Shown piece by piece: positions 1 to 10,892 of a stretch of DNA of 64,000 bases. The notes under the pieces were generated by a model. That model did not search any database. It was given only the letters and a program-made list of their open reading frames with translations, and had not been told where the DNA came from. Position 1 is the stretch's first letter; every line of letters starts with the position of its first letter. The DNA is from Actinostola sp. cb2023 (lineage: Eukaryota > Cnidaria > Anthozoa > Actiniaria > Actinostolidae): contig JAUJYZ010001581.1 of the NCBI GenBank assembly GCA_033675265.1, positions 62,001 through 126,000 on the forward strand. The letters run 5' to 3'. The position numbers and the translations under genes were made by a program.

Positions 1-1
1 A

Positions 2-165
2 TAAAGTGATAGAAGCTTACTTTTAAAGGGTCCAACAGATGTACAAGACTTAATATCAATTGACAAAGAATTCCATAAGGGAACAATTCTAACAAAAAAA
101 GAATCCCTGAAAAGAGAAGTTTTAGAGCTAAGTAAATTAAGGATAAGGCCTGATTTCGAGTTACG
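2..165 (-). pseudogene. LINE reverse transcriptase C-terminal fragment
   Basis: Read on the minus strand, one open frame of about 50 codons contains the arrangement SLFRDSFFVRIVPLWNSLS followed by FKSKLL. This is the usual end of CR1/L2/jockey-type LINE polyproteins, where an aromatic-rich segment ending in WNSLP is followed by SFKxxL. The fragment runs off the left edge of the window, so only the last part of the element can be seen. No upstream RT motif is visible in the flank to the right. It is a remnant; the exact LINE clade cannot be assigned from this short piece. Confidence 0.6.
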
Positions 166-484
166 GGTATGACTGTAACCGTAAGTTTTAGAAGGGCATT
201 TATAAGGGCGAGCCGTAGGCTAGCCTTTTTGATGCCCATAAAGGTCAGACGCGAATATTTGAACTCACTTTGATTTGACTGAGAATATCAAAGTTAATGC
301 TCAAAAATTATTTATGAATTTCAAAATGCTCGTGATACAGCGACTCGTATTTGAAACATTACTTCAAATCATAGTTAAAAAGACCAAAGGTTCAAAGGTT
401 TTTATTTTCCACACAATATTTTAAATCACAAGTACATAATTGGTTGGACTACTATACTGAAAAAAAGTTGATTTTAATAGTTCA

Positions 485-614
485 TTATCTCTGTTTCAAA
501 ACGAGTCTACGTGCGAAACCTTTCATATGAAAATGAGTTTTATTTACATGAAAAAGGAAAACTGATTTGCATAAGAAAGGTTTCGCACGTAGACTCGTTT
601 TGAAACAGAGATAA
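485..614. repeat. Short hairpin MITE, 40-bp perfect arms
   Basis: Positions 485-524 and 575-614 are perfect reverse complements, beginning TTATCTCTGTTTC, with a 50-bp loop. There is no coding capacity. The size and structure fit a non-autonomous inverted-repeat transposon; the superfamily is unknown. Confidence 0.75.
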
Positions 615-878
615 AAGGAACTCGGAAATGGACTATTGGAACGTCAACAAAACTACCAAGTGAAAATAAGTGATTGAGGAGCACGAAGCAGCTTGCCCCT
701 TCAACTGTTTGCAATAAAAACGCTTGACTTATGTGACCAAGAGTAAACGGGAAACCATTTTGCTTTGTTCGGAGGTGAATAACGAATTAGGAAATTCCAA
801 GATTGAGTAGCTAATCAGAGCGCGTGGAAAGTACTATTCACTTATGTGTGGTGATATACTACATGTAAGTATAGGCAA

Positions 879-1037
879 TAGGACTACATGCTGTCCAATT
901 TGGAAATAATTGGGTGAAAAAAATTCCGAGGACTGCCAAAATATGGACGAGGCCATAGGCCGAGTCCATAATTTGGCAGTCAGAGGAATTTTTTGAATTA
1001 AATTATTTCCAAATTGGACAGGCACGTAGTCCTGTTA
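879..1037. repeat. Hairpin MITE with long imperfect arms
   Basis: The left arm starts near AGGACTACATGCTGTCC and the right arm ends in the near complement GGACAGGCACGTAGTCCT. The complementarity continues inward past the motif GACTGCCAAA, leaving a very short loop. It has the form of a foldback MITE; small open frames crossing it are shadows of the palindrome. Confidence 0.7.
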
Positions 1038-1039
1038 GT

Positions 1040-2120
1040 CCATACGAAAACTGTCCAAATTAATAATTTGGACAGTTTGAAAAATATGAAAATAATACCA
1101 TAGGTGCTTGTATGGGAGTATAGATAGATGATACAATTATGATGAATATTCAGGCTAAAATAACCCTCTGTCCTCAAAATCCAATTTAAACTTTGTGCCT
1201 CCCCTCCCACCCCGCTAAATAGTGAGTGACGGGTCTTTAGATTGTCTAAATTATTGATACTTGTTGTTTTGCATGAGTTGTTCCGTCTGAGTTTTACTCT
1301 CTCCAAGACTGTTGCAATCACTTTGAAGGTAAGATATAATAACAACAAACCTTATATTGCCATCGGTCTTTCTACCACGGTTACTGCACCGACATCGATC
1401 ATTTACCAGCTATTGTACCGTGAAGACATTCATTCCAATCTGACCGAGAAAACTAATAGATTGATTGACTATAGATACAAATATATTTCTGTAGTTTATT
1501 GTGGTCTGCCAATATTATCATGGCCGGGTATCGATCGCTTGGATGCAAAACTGAACGATCAAGCGAAACACTGAAACAATTATGTAAAAAAACAAAGTTC
1601 TACTTTCTTGCTGAGTATAGAACTTGATTGCCTTGTTTATCTAGTCAAGTTCGATCGATTCAGACGATTTAGTTTTGTCTCCAAAGATGTTCTCAGTGCT
1701 GAACAACTTCGTATAAACTACTTAGCTGACATCGCACACCTGCATCTATTAGTAACTACACAATCAAACCAAGAGTGTTGTAGATTTGCATAAGTGTAGG
1801 TATTGTACAGTCAGTCTTGATGGGAAGTTTGTCAAGGTTATTGGAAATTCGTTTACGGCTGTCATTTTGTTGAATCAAGTAAGAAAACAGTGTAAATTGA
1901 CATTCTTTCTCGTCATGTTGTTGAATACATAAGCGCTAGCCTTGGGCTGGGGTATTTATGACTCCGAGGGTTTTATCACTTTGATTACTTTATTTATTTT
2001 CAGTCATAAGATGATTGTGATACTTTTCTGTTTTTATCTACAATAACTGATACGACTGATACGAATTATCATTCAGATTTCCCATTGCAATTGATAAAGT
2101 ACTTTGTGATTGTAACATGC
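1040..2120. other. No gene recognised
   Basis: This AT-rich stretch holds one 110-codon open frame (1242-1574, +) without recognisable motifs, signal peptide or domain. A possible splice-donor-like GTAAGA occurs near 1330. I see no repeat structure and no convincing exon. Confidence 0.4.
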
Positions 2121-2123
2121 GGC

Positions 2124-2124
2124 A

Positions 2125-2186
<62 letters not shown>

Positions 2187-2230
2187 TAATAATAATACTA
2201 CTACTACTAATAATAATAATAACTTTATTG
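2124..2230 (-). repeat. (AAT)n tract with LINE-like AATAAAG edge
   Basis: An imperfect (AAT)n microsatellite ends on the right at AACTTTATT. On the minus strand this reads AATAAAG followed directly by (TTA)n. The same junction marks recognisable LINE 3' ends elsewhere in the window, so this may be the 3' tail of a lost minus-strand retrotransposon copy. Confidence 0.5.
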
Positions 2231-2237
2231 GACAGGG

Positions 2238-2514
2238 TAAAGCCGAATCTACACGAGCAAATTTTCCTTGGACAAGTTTTCCTAGTCAAGGAAAACTTGC
2301 TCGATCGTGTAGATGACAAAAAATTGTCAATTTTTCCTTGTCAAGGAAATCTTGTCAAGGAAATCTTGTCAAGGAAATCTTGTCAAGGAAATCTTGTCAA
2401 GGAAATCTTGTCAAGGAAATCTTGTCAAGGAAATCTTGCCAAGGAAATCTTGTCAAGGAAATCTTGTCAAGGAAATCTTGTCAAGGAAAACTTGTTCGTG
2501 TAGATGGGGCTTTA
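2238..2514. mobile_element. TIR element enclosing a 14-bp minisatellite
   Basis: The ends are inverted repeats of about 32 bp. The left end begins TAAAGCC and contains ATCTACACGAGCAA; the right end is its near complement, containing TTCGTGTAGAT and ending GGCTTTA. Between them lies an array of 14-bp repeats listed separately. No transposase is present, so it is non-autonomous. The ends together with TAA-type flanks suggest a hAT- or Harbinger-like MITE, but this is not decided by the sequence. Confidence 0.7.
2338..2492. repeat. 14-bp tandem repeat, about 11 units
   Basis: The unit TCAAGGAAATCTTG repeats head to tail with almost no divergence. The unit is itself close to an inverted repeat (CAAGGAAA / TTTCCTTG), and the outer sequence of the host MITE carries related CAAGGAAAACTTG blocks. 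The array therefore probably arose from the element's own arm. Several overlapping open frames here are artefacts of the repeat. Confidence 0.9.
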
Positions 2515-3470
2515 AGCCGTATATCACTGATGCAAAGAAATGACGGAAAACATGGCCATAGAGTAAGCGGTGGCTTCGTTGCATTATTATTGCTTATTTT
2601 AGTATGTTTGTTTAGTTTTACTGACAAACAACGAAGAACAGACAGATGAAGGAATATCGGTATGATTTCTGCACTGTACTGTATCGCTAATTTAGCAATT
2701 CATTAATATGTGGTTCTCACCAATCCAGTAGTCAAAGGGTTTAGAGATCAAAGCTACAGATCGTTTCATTAAGCTTCTTTCATTGATTAATAACTGGATA
2801 AACACAGATAAAGCGAGCAAACATATTAATTATTATTTGGTATTTTTAGACCATGAAGTATTTTTCAGGGTGGGAGAGTTTTCATGGTTTTGTTATTTTT
2901 AGGGTATTTTTCGAGGTTTTCCGACTGTCAACCCTTTATACCTTGAAGAACCCCCCTCCGTTGTTTGGCAGTAACTACGTTCACTAAGTAATCTTAGCAC
3001 GTGTTGTGTAAGCCGTAATTAACCACGAAGGACAGAGTAAAACCCTAACGTTTTGATGCCGCGACAAGAGCACTTAGAGATAAGACAATGGATGGGCTGA
3101 TCGCTTTACCCCCTACCACGACCACGGCCTTACTAATCAATGTAGACCTTACTAATCAAAATAGAAGTTGAATATTTTCATTCGTGATTTTTCTTCTTTT
3201 CTTTCGATTTATGCTACTGCAGTACTATATCTACCATTGGTCAAAACGGGTCACGTGGTACAATTTCACTGGATTGAAATCATCTAAATTGTACTGATGG
3301 CAGAACAACATCCCGTTTTGGCGAGTGACTTGGAAATATAGTTTTTTTTTAGATAATGCAGTCCGAAAAACACGAAAAAGTCAACAAAATATGCAATGAA
3401 TGTTGTTTTTCCGAGCCGAGTGTTTTATTTACAGAAAACGTACGTAGAAAATTTATCGAAGGGTTATAAT
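2515..3470. other. No gene recognised
   Basis: Unique-looking AT-rich sequence without a supported exon, tandem repeat or clear inverted repeat. Confidence 0.4.
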
Positions 3471-3473
3471 TAT

Positions 3474-3592
3474 AAGTAATACCATGACACTGAGGGATAT
3501 TAGTGATTTTAAAATGTCCCCGAAGCCGAGGGAGGGATTACTAAGCCTCCCGAGGCTAAGGGGGGCATTTAATCACTAATATCCCGAAGGTA
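3474..3592. repeat. Hairpin MITE, right-truncated copy
   Basis: The left end (AAGTAATACCATGACA, then a GGGATATTAGTGATT block) matches the element at 37884-38036. The internal arms around AGTGATT and AATCACTAATATCCC pair. The right terminal block present in the second copy (TGTCATGGTAT) is missing here, where the sequence continues directly into another dispersed repeat. Confidence 0.65.
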
Positions 3593-3995
3593 GCACATGG
3601 GCATTTTGTCTGCGCATGCGTCAACAAAGTAAAATAACATTGAAGACTGATGCATTTGTCAGGTGGTAGCTCATTCTACTGATTTTTTGTCGGAGATCTA
3701 CGCTTTTCTAAAGTTTAAACTTATTGGAAATTTACACATTTTTAAAGACGATAAACACTTCTTCCCCTGGGTATAAATTATGTTTGGCCGCTGTTATTTC
3801 ATTTGATGGCGTGAAATGCGACTGTGGTGTTTGGAGTTGGATGTTCAGCGTCAGTGATTATTTCCATAATCAAATATTCTACAGCAGTGGATTAACGTTA
3901 GGTAATTGTGATGAAAGTAAACTTTTAGAATTTTAAAGGAATGGTCTTTCAGGTAGATGCGATTTCGAGCTATGGTCCGGCAGGAGTCCATAAGT
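3590..3995. repeat. Dispersed repeat related to 43.6-44.0 kb
   Basis: The left edge GCACATGGGCATTTTGTC recurs at 42736-42753 and, inverted, near 44010. The following 350 bp, including CCTGGGTATA and GGAGTTGGATGTTCAGCG, match the reverse complement of 43620-43900 with several indels. The indels differ in phase, so the 70-codon open frame here (3724-3936) is not conserved coding sequence. It is a partial copy of a transposon whose fuller version lies at 42.7-44.0 kb. Confidence 0.65.
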
Positions 3996-3999
3996 AGGA

Positions 4000-5245
4000 G
4001 CATCCATGCTACATATTGGGTCTATGTCACGGCGTTTGAACAAGTTTGGCTATTTTTAGAACACGATTTCTCGAAATTGGCCAATCACTGTACAACTCGT
4101 TCTATTTGTAGCAACTCGTCAAAATCTTCCAATGAAGACCGAGACGCAGTTTCCCGAACTTTGGTCAAGCAAATCCATTGCACGTGTTTGTACAAAGAAA
4201 CGTGTACAACCAGTGACACGTAAAATAGAAAATCTGTGATAAGCAATTTCGCAATTTCATGTGAGGTGATGCAAGATGTTATCGAACGGCAAGACAAATG
4301 ATAATAACATCTAACTTGTGCATTTTGTCGGGCCTGCAAGTAATTATAACTTGAAGTTGGATTGGAAATGAACTATGCTTCTCTTCGTTGGAGAGCAGTG
4401 GTTTTCCGTCTCGTTATCCCCGTTTGCCTTTACATTTATCTATTTTGCATACGCATCGGCCCTAGGGGAAGGGGAAGGGGAAATAAATATCCCTTCCTTG
4501 CCAGGTGATCATTGTACATTGTACAATAAAAGCATTTGACAAATGGCGGTTTGTAGGTACTGTACTCTCGATCAACTACTCTCACTGTGCAGTGTTTACG
4601 AGTCGCTTCTCGCTCGCGATAGTGTTATAATATTAGTTGCTAATTATAATAGTGTTTGCTATCCGACGAAGGAGCCAGAAATACATAATTAATAAAATGA
4701 TAATAAAATATATATGATCATCCGTAAAATGGGAAAATGTCTTTGAAAAATGCGGGAAATGTTTTAGAGAGGTATTTATGAAAGGACTTTTTAATAATTA
4801 AAATGAAAACCTGGGGTCAACTCAATAAAAAAATTAAAATACAAGTGTAAAAGTCTTATTATAATTATTATTATCTTTATGATTCAAATATAGCTTGTAT
4901 TATTGTAAAAGATTTATAAACATCTCTCCATCATCACTCGTTTATTTCAATGAAATAAATTGTCATGACTAGTTCCAAGTGTTGATGAACAAAAAATAGT
5001 TGCCTTTGTACCATAATACCATCGACGTGTTGTTTAATGGCTTTGATAGAAACGCCTTCCAAACTAATTTGCGCTTTTCCAAAATGTAAAAAAAACGTTT
5101 ATTCTCCATTAAATGTCACTGAAAAAAATATCCTTCCGTTCAACAGTACTATAACCACAACAAAAAAATAAAAGATCCGTAAGATTTCATTGGACACTGA
5201 CTACAGAAATTTTGTTTCTGATGAAAAACACAAAATCGTTACGCC
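4000..5245. other. No gene recognised
   Basis: AT-rich sequence with small unconvincing open frames on both strands (for example 3957-4223 and its antisense 4085-4339). No domain motif, clear splice-bounded exon or repeat family was found. Confidence 0.35.
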
Positions 5246-5249
5246 ATTC

Positions 5250-5485
5250 CGAGTATTTCAGCCCATTCACTAGGTTCACTAAAAGGGTCCGAATTTCGGA
5301 ACCCTTTTGATTGTTCCGAGTATTTCAGTTCATTCACTAGGTTCACTAAAAGGGTCCGAATTTCGGAACCCTTTTGGTTGTTCCGAGTATTTCAGCCCAC
5401 TCACTAGGTTCACTAAAAGGGTCCGAATTTCGGAATTGAACCCTTTTGGTTGCTCCGAGTATTTCCGCCCATTCACTTTCTGCAG
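5250..5485. repeat. 67-bp tandem repeat, 3-4 units
   Basis: The unit starts CCGAGTATTTCAGCCCATTC and contains the palindrome AAAAGGGTCCGAATTTCGG followed by AACCCTTTT. Three units are nearly identical and the fourth decays. A single inverted copy of the unit lies at about 7499-7583, so the monomer is also dispersed. Open frames across the array on both strands are repeat artefacts. Confidence 0.85.
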
Positions 5486-6144
5486 AAATTCTGCAGCCCT
5501 TTTGTATACCATTTAATTTTAAAAATACGACACGAAAATACACTAAAGTAAGATACAAAGTTAGTTGTATGCTGTTAAGATGCAACCAGGATTTGCAGAT
5601 ATGCATTGCGTTTATTTGCAGTTTATTTACACTTGATGAACACATTAGTTACTGGAAATCAACTGGGCTAGCTGAGCTGAAAATGTTTTCTGAAATTCCT
5701 GAGTACATTTGCTCTATTATTAGTAAAAACCAACTGGCTACATATGCTCTTATTCTATAAGTAAAGTTTATAGAAATTAACTTCGACGAAAACGTCATAT
5801 ACATACATTAAATATAGGTTATTACACGGATAGCGTTTTTTCTCTTATTTTCTACACATATATATTTAAAAACTTGTTGTGTGTTTCCCTATTTACTTTA
5901 GAAGTATTTTTCTCTCATATTTTAGTGTGTTTTCTCTTCCAATGAACAGCCGCAACAACACTGGTCGAAACCGGTTTGTAAACCGCGCGACAGCTATGTC
6001 TTAAACCGTTCCAATGAAATAAACTGAGTAACTTGCGAAATAGCTAGACAAATTATGTAGTAAATTATTAGTTGATTAGTTAATTATTAGTAAACATGAA
6101 CCGTCGTTATTAAAACTGGCTTTGTATGTCCTTACGGCATTTCG

Positions 6145-6900
6145 GCGTTCTCTTTCTTTGCCTCTCTCACACTAGTGTCGTAAGCTTCTCCTCGATGTTG
6201 ATACTTCTGTATAAAGACAGCCGGTTCAATCTGTTCAGTTTAGCTCATAGATATAAACTGAGTGATTTGACCGGACAATTCAACGACCGGCGTATGCTGA
6301 TGATAATGGAGTTTGATCGGCAACGGAGTCACATACCTGGATATATGTTAGTAACGATGTTCACTAGAACATAGTTAATTAACCGTATGACTAGAAGTAG
6401 TCCTCCATGCTGGAACTAAAAACGGCAAATATATCAACGTACCAGCAAATCGAATACACTAACATACACTAACATTACTTGTATGCCTATGCACTGTGTG
6501 TTTATTTTGTATGCCTATGGATTAACGTTGCATGTATGCCTATGGATTAACGTTGCATGTATTGATTGGCTGATTTGAATTTAGCCGTATACACACATAA
6601 ATTAGCTAGTGAAAAGCCGTTTGCATGCTCTTAGCTTCGTAATTTTGCCGCTTCTATGTAGATGTTTGGTTTAGCAGCATTGAGCACTACTTCCAGTGAG
6701 TATCATTTAATTATACGAAAATATACAGGATCATCAATATAACGATGTATACCTATGTATACCAGCGCCGATCAACTCCATGCTATATTGTCATGCATGC
6801 CGGTCGTTGATTAACTGAGTTTGATCCGTCTTTATTCAGATGTAGCAACATCGAGAAGAAGCTTACGACACTAGTGTAAGAGAGGCAAACAAAGAGACCG
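6145..6900. mobile_element. Non-autonomous TIR element, about 0.76 kb
   Basis: Positions 6145-6220 and 6826-6900 are inverted repeats of about 75 bp with a few mismatches, sharing ACACTAGTGTCGTAAGCTTC. The interior contains a small tandem block near 6500-6560 (TATGCCTATGGATTAACGTT) but no transposase. The 82-codon frame at 6126-6374 lies largely in the left arm and is not a gene. Confidence 0.75.
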
Positions 6901-7050
6901 TCTGGGTAGATGAGCTACCAAAATCGTGTATTATCAGTTATACATGATTGTTTTAATTTATCTTGCTGATCAATGAGAGATGAAGTCGATGAATACAACA
7001 GATCAGCAAATTAATTATGTTATTTATTTATTGTCTTATGACTTGTTTTC

Positions 7051-7174
<124 letters not shown>

Positions 7175-7179
7175 CAGAC

Positions 7180-7372
7180 ATGATATGTTTCTTCTACGTA
7201 TTTAATATATTTTTCCGAGCTTTCGTGCTCTTGGCCCATCATCAGGGACGAAAGGAAAAAATAACGAATTTTCACATGGCGTTCACATATATTTTCGTCC
7301 ATGATGATGGGCCAAGAACCCGAAAGCTCGGAAAAATAAAGTAAATACGTAGAAGAACATATCAAGTCTGAA
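7180..7372. repeat. Inverted pair of Penelope-like terminal sequences
   Basis: The two arms share CCGAGCTTTCG, a gap, then CTTGGCCCATCATCA in opposite orientation, followed by a purine-rich loop. The arrangement of an -AGCTTTCG- block and a CATCATCAGG block resembles the terminal repeats of Penelope-like retroelements, which often occur as inverted pairs. No RT is attached here. Confidence 0.5.
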
Positions 7373-7498
7373 TCAATGGTACCCACGTACAGAAACCTAC
7401 TAAATTATTATTGTTATTATTATTACTAGTACTTACTTACTTACGTCACCGTATATGATGATGATATACTGCACAAGAGCCGAATGTATCAAGCAGTC

Positions 7499-7583
7499 AG
7501 TGAACCTAGTGAATGGGCTGAAATACTCGGAACAACCAAAAGGGTTCCGAAATTCGGACCCTTTTAGTGAACTTGATGAATAA
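7499..7583 (-). repeat. Single inverted copy of the 67-bp monomer
   Basis: The sequence GTGAATGGGCTGAAATACTC, continuing to the palindrome around CCGAAATTCGG, is the reverse complement of the monomer tandemly repeated at 5250-5485. Confidence 0.8.
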
Positions 7584-7589
7584 CACAAT

Positions 7590-8250
7590 ACGTCTCGGAA
7601 GAAATTGGGTGTTCGGCAAAGGAGCACATCTCTACTCGTATGATTTGTTTAACTCCTTCAGAACTTACTATTACTTACGTAGGTAGTTGTAGCATATTTC
7701 TTATTACGAGTAATCCTCTATAACCGTAGTGAAGAATTTAATAAAATAACATATTTCAGTGGAAATGTTGCTTGGTGTTGTGATTAAATATTTAACAAAA
7801 TTCCTTGCTAAAGATGAATACTTTTCAGAGAAATGTACATTTTCGTTGAAGTCCTATTATATATAACGAAAAAATAGCATTATCCATAGTGTTTTATGTC
7901 TTATTCCACGAAATATTGCTTTTTTGGAAAAGCGCAAATTAGTTTGGAAGGCGTTTAGACTGACATATCGTGGTTTGACTGTGAATAGGTACTCAAGCAC
8001 TGTTGGCAGAAAACTGTCTACTGGCCAAGGAAACATTGAATCAAATGGCTATATTACAAATATACTGATCAAAAGTCTTGATAATCCCAGATTGGGTTCC
8101 GCTGTGTTCTTGTTGCACATTGAAACTATATAAAATTCAATAAAACTGACTTGCGAAATGTATTTTTTTTGTTCACGGAGAAAATGTCCGATTTTGCTTG
8201 ACAAAAAATCAAATCATCATACAAACCTGAAACATCGACTGTAAAACTAT
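7590..8250. other. No gene recognised
   Basis: Contains a 69-codon frame (7924-8133, +) opening on a non-ATG codon and lacking recognisable motifs. I see no repeats and no supported exon. Confidence 0.35.
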
Positions 8251-8253
8251 ATT

Positions 8254-8414
8254 TTAGTTCTTTAGTGTGTTCAAGTACTTAAGAGTTACTATGTCGACCA
8301 CGTGGTCCTTTACATCAGCTGCGTTTGTATAGAAGTCACACCATATGGTATCATGAAAACTTGACATTCCGCTGGACAAGAGCAACGAAGACATTCGAGG
8401 CGTGTCGTATTTTT
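8254..8414 (-). CDS. Possible terminal exon, unrecognised
   Basis: On the minus strand a pyrimidine-rich tract ending TTTTGCAAG could be a splice acceptor for an exon of 161 nt. It would encode about 52 residues, including SSFHDTIWCDFYTNAADVKD, and end in a stop at 8254. The peptide is balanced in composition and not repeat-derived, which is unusual for this region. I do not recognise the family, and the open frame extends upstream of the proposed acceptor, so it could equally be chance. It lies between the P450 promoter side and the 7-kb repeats, with no partner exon identified. Confidence 0.2.
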
Positions 8415-8499
8415 CTTGCAAAACAAAGAACAATATATGCATGAGGTAGAATGAAGCGTCGCTACAAAGTACCTTGACAACCTTTGCGGTTTCCACTAC

Positions 8500-9380
8500 T
8501 CAGCTTTCTCTACACCGATGTCTACAATCCAACTGTCTTTGAGAGTGGATCAAGAACGAACCCGTTACCCAAGTAGTCACTTCATCCTGTAGCAGCGACG
8601 AACTCGTAGGTGTTAGAATCATTTACGTCCATTAACATTCTCCCACTCAGTCGAGTTGTTAACCTGCGTCATTCTACGACGTTTCTAACAGTTAATCCTT
8701 CTTACGCTTCTTGGCAAATAATCATTGGCTGATTGTTGGGTGAACGATGTTCTTTTTGTTGGACTACATTTCTTCCAAGTATTTAACGCAAATTCAACAC
8801 ACAAAAAGCGGTTTTTTTTACAGCAAAACTTATACATTTTCCTTTCAAAGTCGACAGCATAGAATGAAAAAGATTTGCAATGAGCCGAGTTGGTTTCAGT
8901 GAGATGTTACTTTTAAACCATAAAAAACAGCTGTAGTAATTCACGTTGATGCACCAACTCCTCTCTTTATTAATATTCAAAATAACAATTTTTTCGTGCA
9001 GTGGACATCGGCGAACATTAGGATATACAATAAGCGTTTTCCCACTGATTTCTAAATCTAATGGTTGTCTAGTTTCTTGTATTTCTATTTATCTAAATAG
9101 TTATTATGTGCAAAACTGACCGCTGAAAACTTCTTTATTATCCATGTGCTTTATGCCTTGGACGCGCGTATATCTGAAATACTGCTTCGTTAGACGGCTT
9201 GCAGACTACTGAATATGCCTTCAAGAAACGATTAAGATGCTGTTTTTAAATTGTTTTCTCGATCATGTTTTAATGGCCGATTACCTTTCTTTGGAATAAA
9301 ATAAATCAGCCGAAGAAAAGCACCAACTCACTCATTTAATGAATACAGAAAGAACATACTATATAATGGTCATTCATTGT
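8500..9380. other. Upstream region of the P450
   Basis: No exon is recognised. This stretch should contain the distal part of a 5' UTR intron of the P450, because a strong acceptor occurs at 9399. The untranslated first exon and promoter could not be located by eye. Confidence 0.35.
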
Positions 9381-9399
9381 ATTTTCTCTTTTCCCTCAG
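9381..9399 (+). other. Splice acceptor in the P450 5' UTR
   Basis: A polypyrimidine run ATTTTCTCTTTTCCCTCAG ends 20 nt before the ATG at 9420. It implies a 5' UTR intron and argues that upstream in-frame ATGs (9339 and 9366) are intronic. Confidence 0.6.
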
Positions 9400-9419
9400 A
9401 TCCACGAGGCAGTTGGACA

Positions 9420-10892
9420 ATGCTTTTAGAAGGCGTGTTGGTAGTTGCCGTCGTGTCTCTTGTCGTCGTCGCGTTGATGCGTTCCAAAAAACCACAAAAT
9501 CTTCCTCCAGGCCCCAAGCCATTACCGTTACTAGGCAACACATTAGACATTGTTCCATTCATGCCAGATGTGCACTTGGGGTTTATGAAGCTAGCCAAGC
9601 AGTATGGCGATATATTTACGCTTTATCTCCAAGGCGACAGAATTGTTGTGGTTAATACCGCCTCGATTGCTCGTGAAGCGTTAATTGTGCGAAAGGATGA
9701 CTTCTCTGGTAGGCCTTACAGCTTTGTTGGGGATTTCTTTACACGTGGTTCTAAAGATATTGCAATGGGAGACTTTTCTCCTAGGTTGGTTTACCAACGC
9801 AAACTCGTGCATAATGCTCTACGCCTCTACATGCCGTATGTCGAAGACGTTCTCACCAAAGAATTCCAAGAACTTTCCAAGCGATTAAAAGCAGCTAACG
9901 GAAATCCTATTGATCCAAAAAATGACCTGCTCCTGACTGTCCTAAATGTTATCTGTGAAATGGTATTTGGACAGAGTTACTCCATGGATGACCCCGAGTT
10001 CTTGAAGATCGTAGAGTTCAATAAAGTTGGGTTTCGTTTAATCAGCCCTGTTTCTATATACAATATGTTTCCATGGTTACTGTATCTTCCCACTCAAACG
10101 GCACGTGATTTTTATTGGGTCCGAGACATGCAGCGTGAAATACTGGACAGAAAGTTTCTGCAACACAAAGAAACTTATGATAAACAAGTGATAAGGGACT
10201 TCGCTGACGCTCTTCTAAAGGCCAAAGAAGAACTAGGTGAGGAAGACATCATCCTTACAGATGATCACTTGATCATGACTATTAACGACATCTTCTCTGC
10301 TGGATCAGAAACCGTAATCACAACAATCCGCTGGCTCATTGCCTGCCTTGTTAATTACCCGGAAGTTCAATGCAAGGCTCAAGCAGAGATCGATACTGTG
10401 ATTGGTCGAGACAGACTTCCAGTTCTCGAAGACGGAAGTAAACTTCATTACCTGCAGGCAGTTATCAAAGAAACTCATCGATTCTGCACCATTGCTCATC
10501 TAAGTCTCCCACACAAGGCAACTTGTGATTCGACCCTAAACGGCTATCATATCCCCATCGACACTGTGGTGATTTTTAATGTATGGGCTATGCACCACGA
10601 CGAGAAGGAATGGGAACGACCACACGAATTCGATCCCAGTCGATTCCTGGACTGTGATGGTCATGTAATTAACGCAGCTGGTATCAAGAGCTATCTTCCA
10701 TTTAGCGCAGGGAGGCGTGTGTGTAGCGGGGAAGCACTAGCGAAAAAAGAAATCTTCCTTGTTGCATCCAGACTTCTTCACGAATTCACATTCACGAATC
10801 CCGTGGGATCTGCCTTACCTGATTTGGTTGGTGAAGTGGGAATGAATCACTTTCCGAAGCCATTCCAAGTACGAGTCATTGAACGTTACTAA
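9420..10892 (+). CDS. Microsomal cytochrome P450, CYP2-clan type
   Basis: Encodes 490 residues, a normal length for a haem-thiolate monooxygenase of the endoplasmic reticulum. An N-terminal hydrophobic anchor (about residues 3-21, ending LMRSKK) is followed by the proline hinge LPPGPKPLPLLGN. The I-helix oxygen-binding motif AGSET is at 294-298, the K-helix ExxR (ETHR) at 351-354, a PERF-like FDPSRF follows, and the haem loop FSAGRRVCSG places the ligand cysteine at 435. All signature residues are intact. The coding region is one exon. The overall pattern resembles the CYP1/CYP17/CYP2 clan of xenobiotic and steroid hydroxylases, but subfamily and substrate cannot be read from sequence. I chose the ATG at 9420 because a splice acceptor ends at 9399; an in-frame ATG at 9339 would add 27 residues that lie before the anchor and across that acceptor. 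The gene converges on the minus-strand amidohydrolase exons. Confidence 0.93.
   Translation: MLLEGVLVVAVVSLVVVALMRSKKPQNLPPGPKPLPLLGNTLDIVPFMPDVHLGFMKLAKQYGDIFTLYLQGDRIVVVNTASIAREALIVRKDDFSGRPYSFVGDFFTRGSKDIAMGDFSPRLVYQRKLVHNALRLYMPYVEDVLTKEFQELSKRLKAANGNPIDPKNDLLLTVLNVICEMVFGQSYSMDDPEFLKIVEFNKVGFRLISPVSIYNMFPWLLYLPTQTARDFYWVRDMQREILDRKFLQHKETYDKQVIRDFADALLKAKEELGEEDIILTDDHLIMTINDIFSAGSETVITTIRWLIACLVNYPEVQCKAQAEIDTVIGRDRLPVLEDGSKLHYLQAVIKETHRFCTIAHLSLPHKATCDSTLNGYHIPIDTVVIFNVWAMHHDEKEWERPHEFDPSRFLDCDGHVINAAGIKSYLPFSAGRRVCSGEALAKKEIFLVASRLLHEFTFTNPVGSALPDLVGEVGMNHFPKPFQVRVIERY

Noticed and set aside
9339..9419. N-terminal extension of the P450 from an upstream ATG
   Set aside because: A strong splice acceptor at 9399 and placement of the membrane anchor favour the ATG at 9420.
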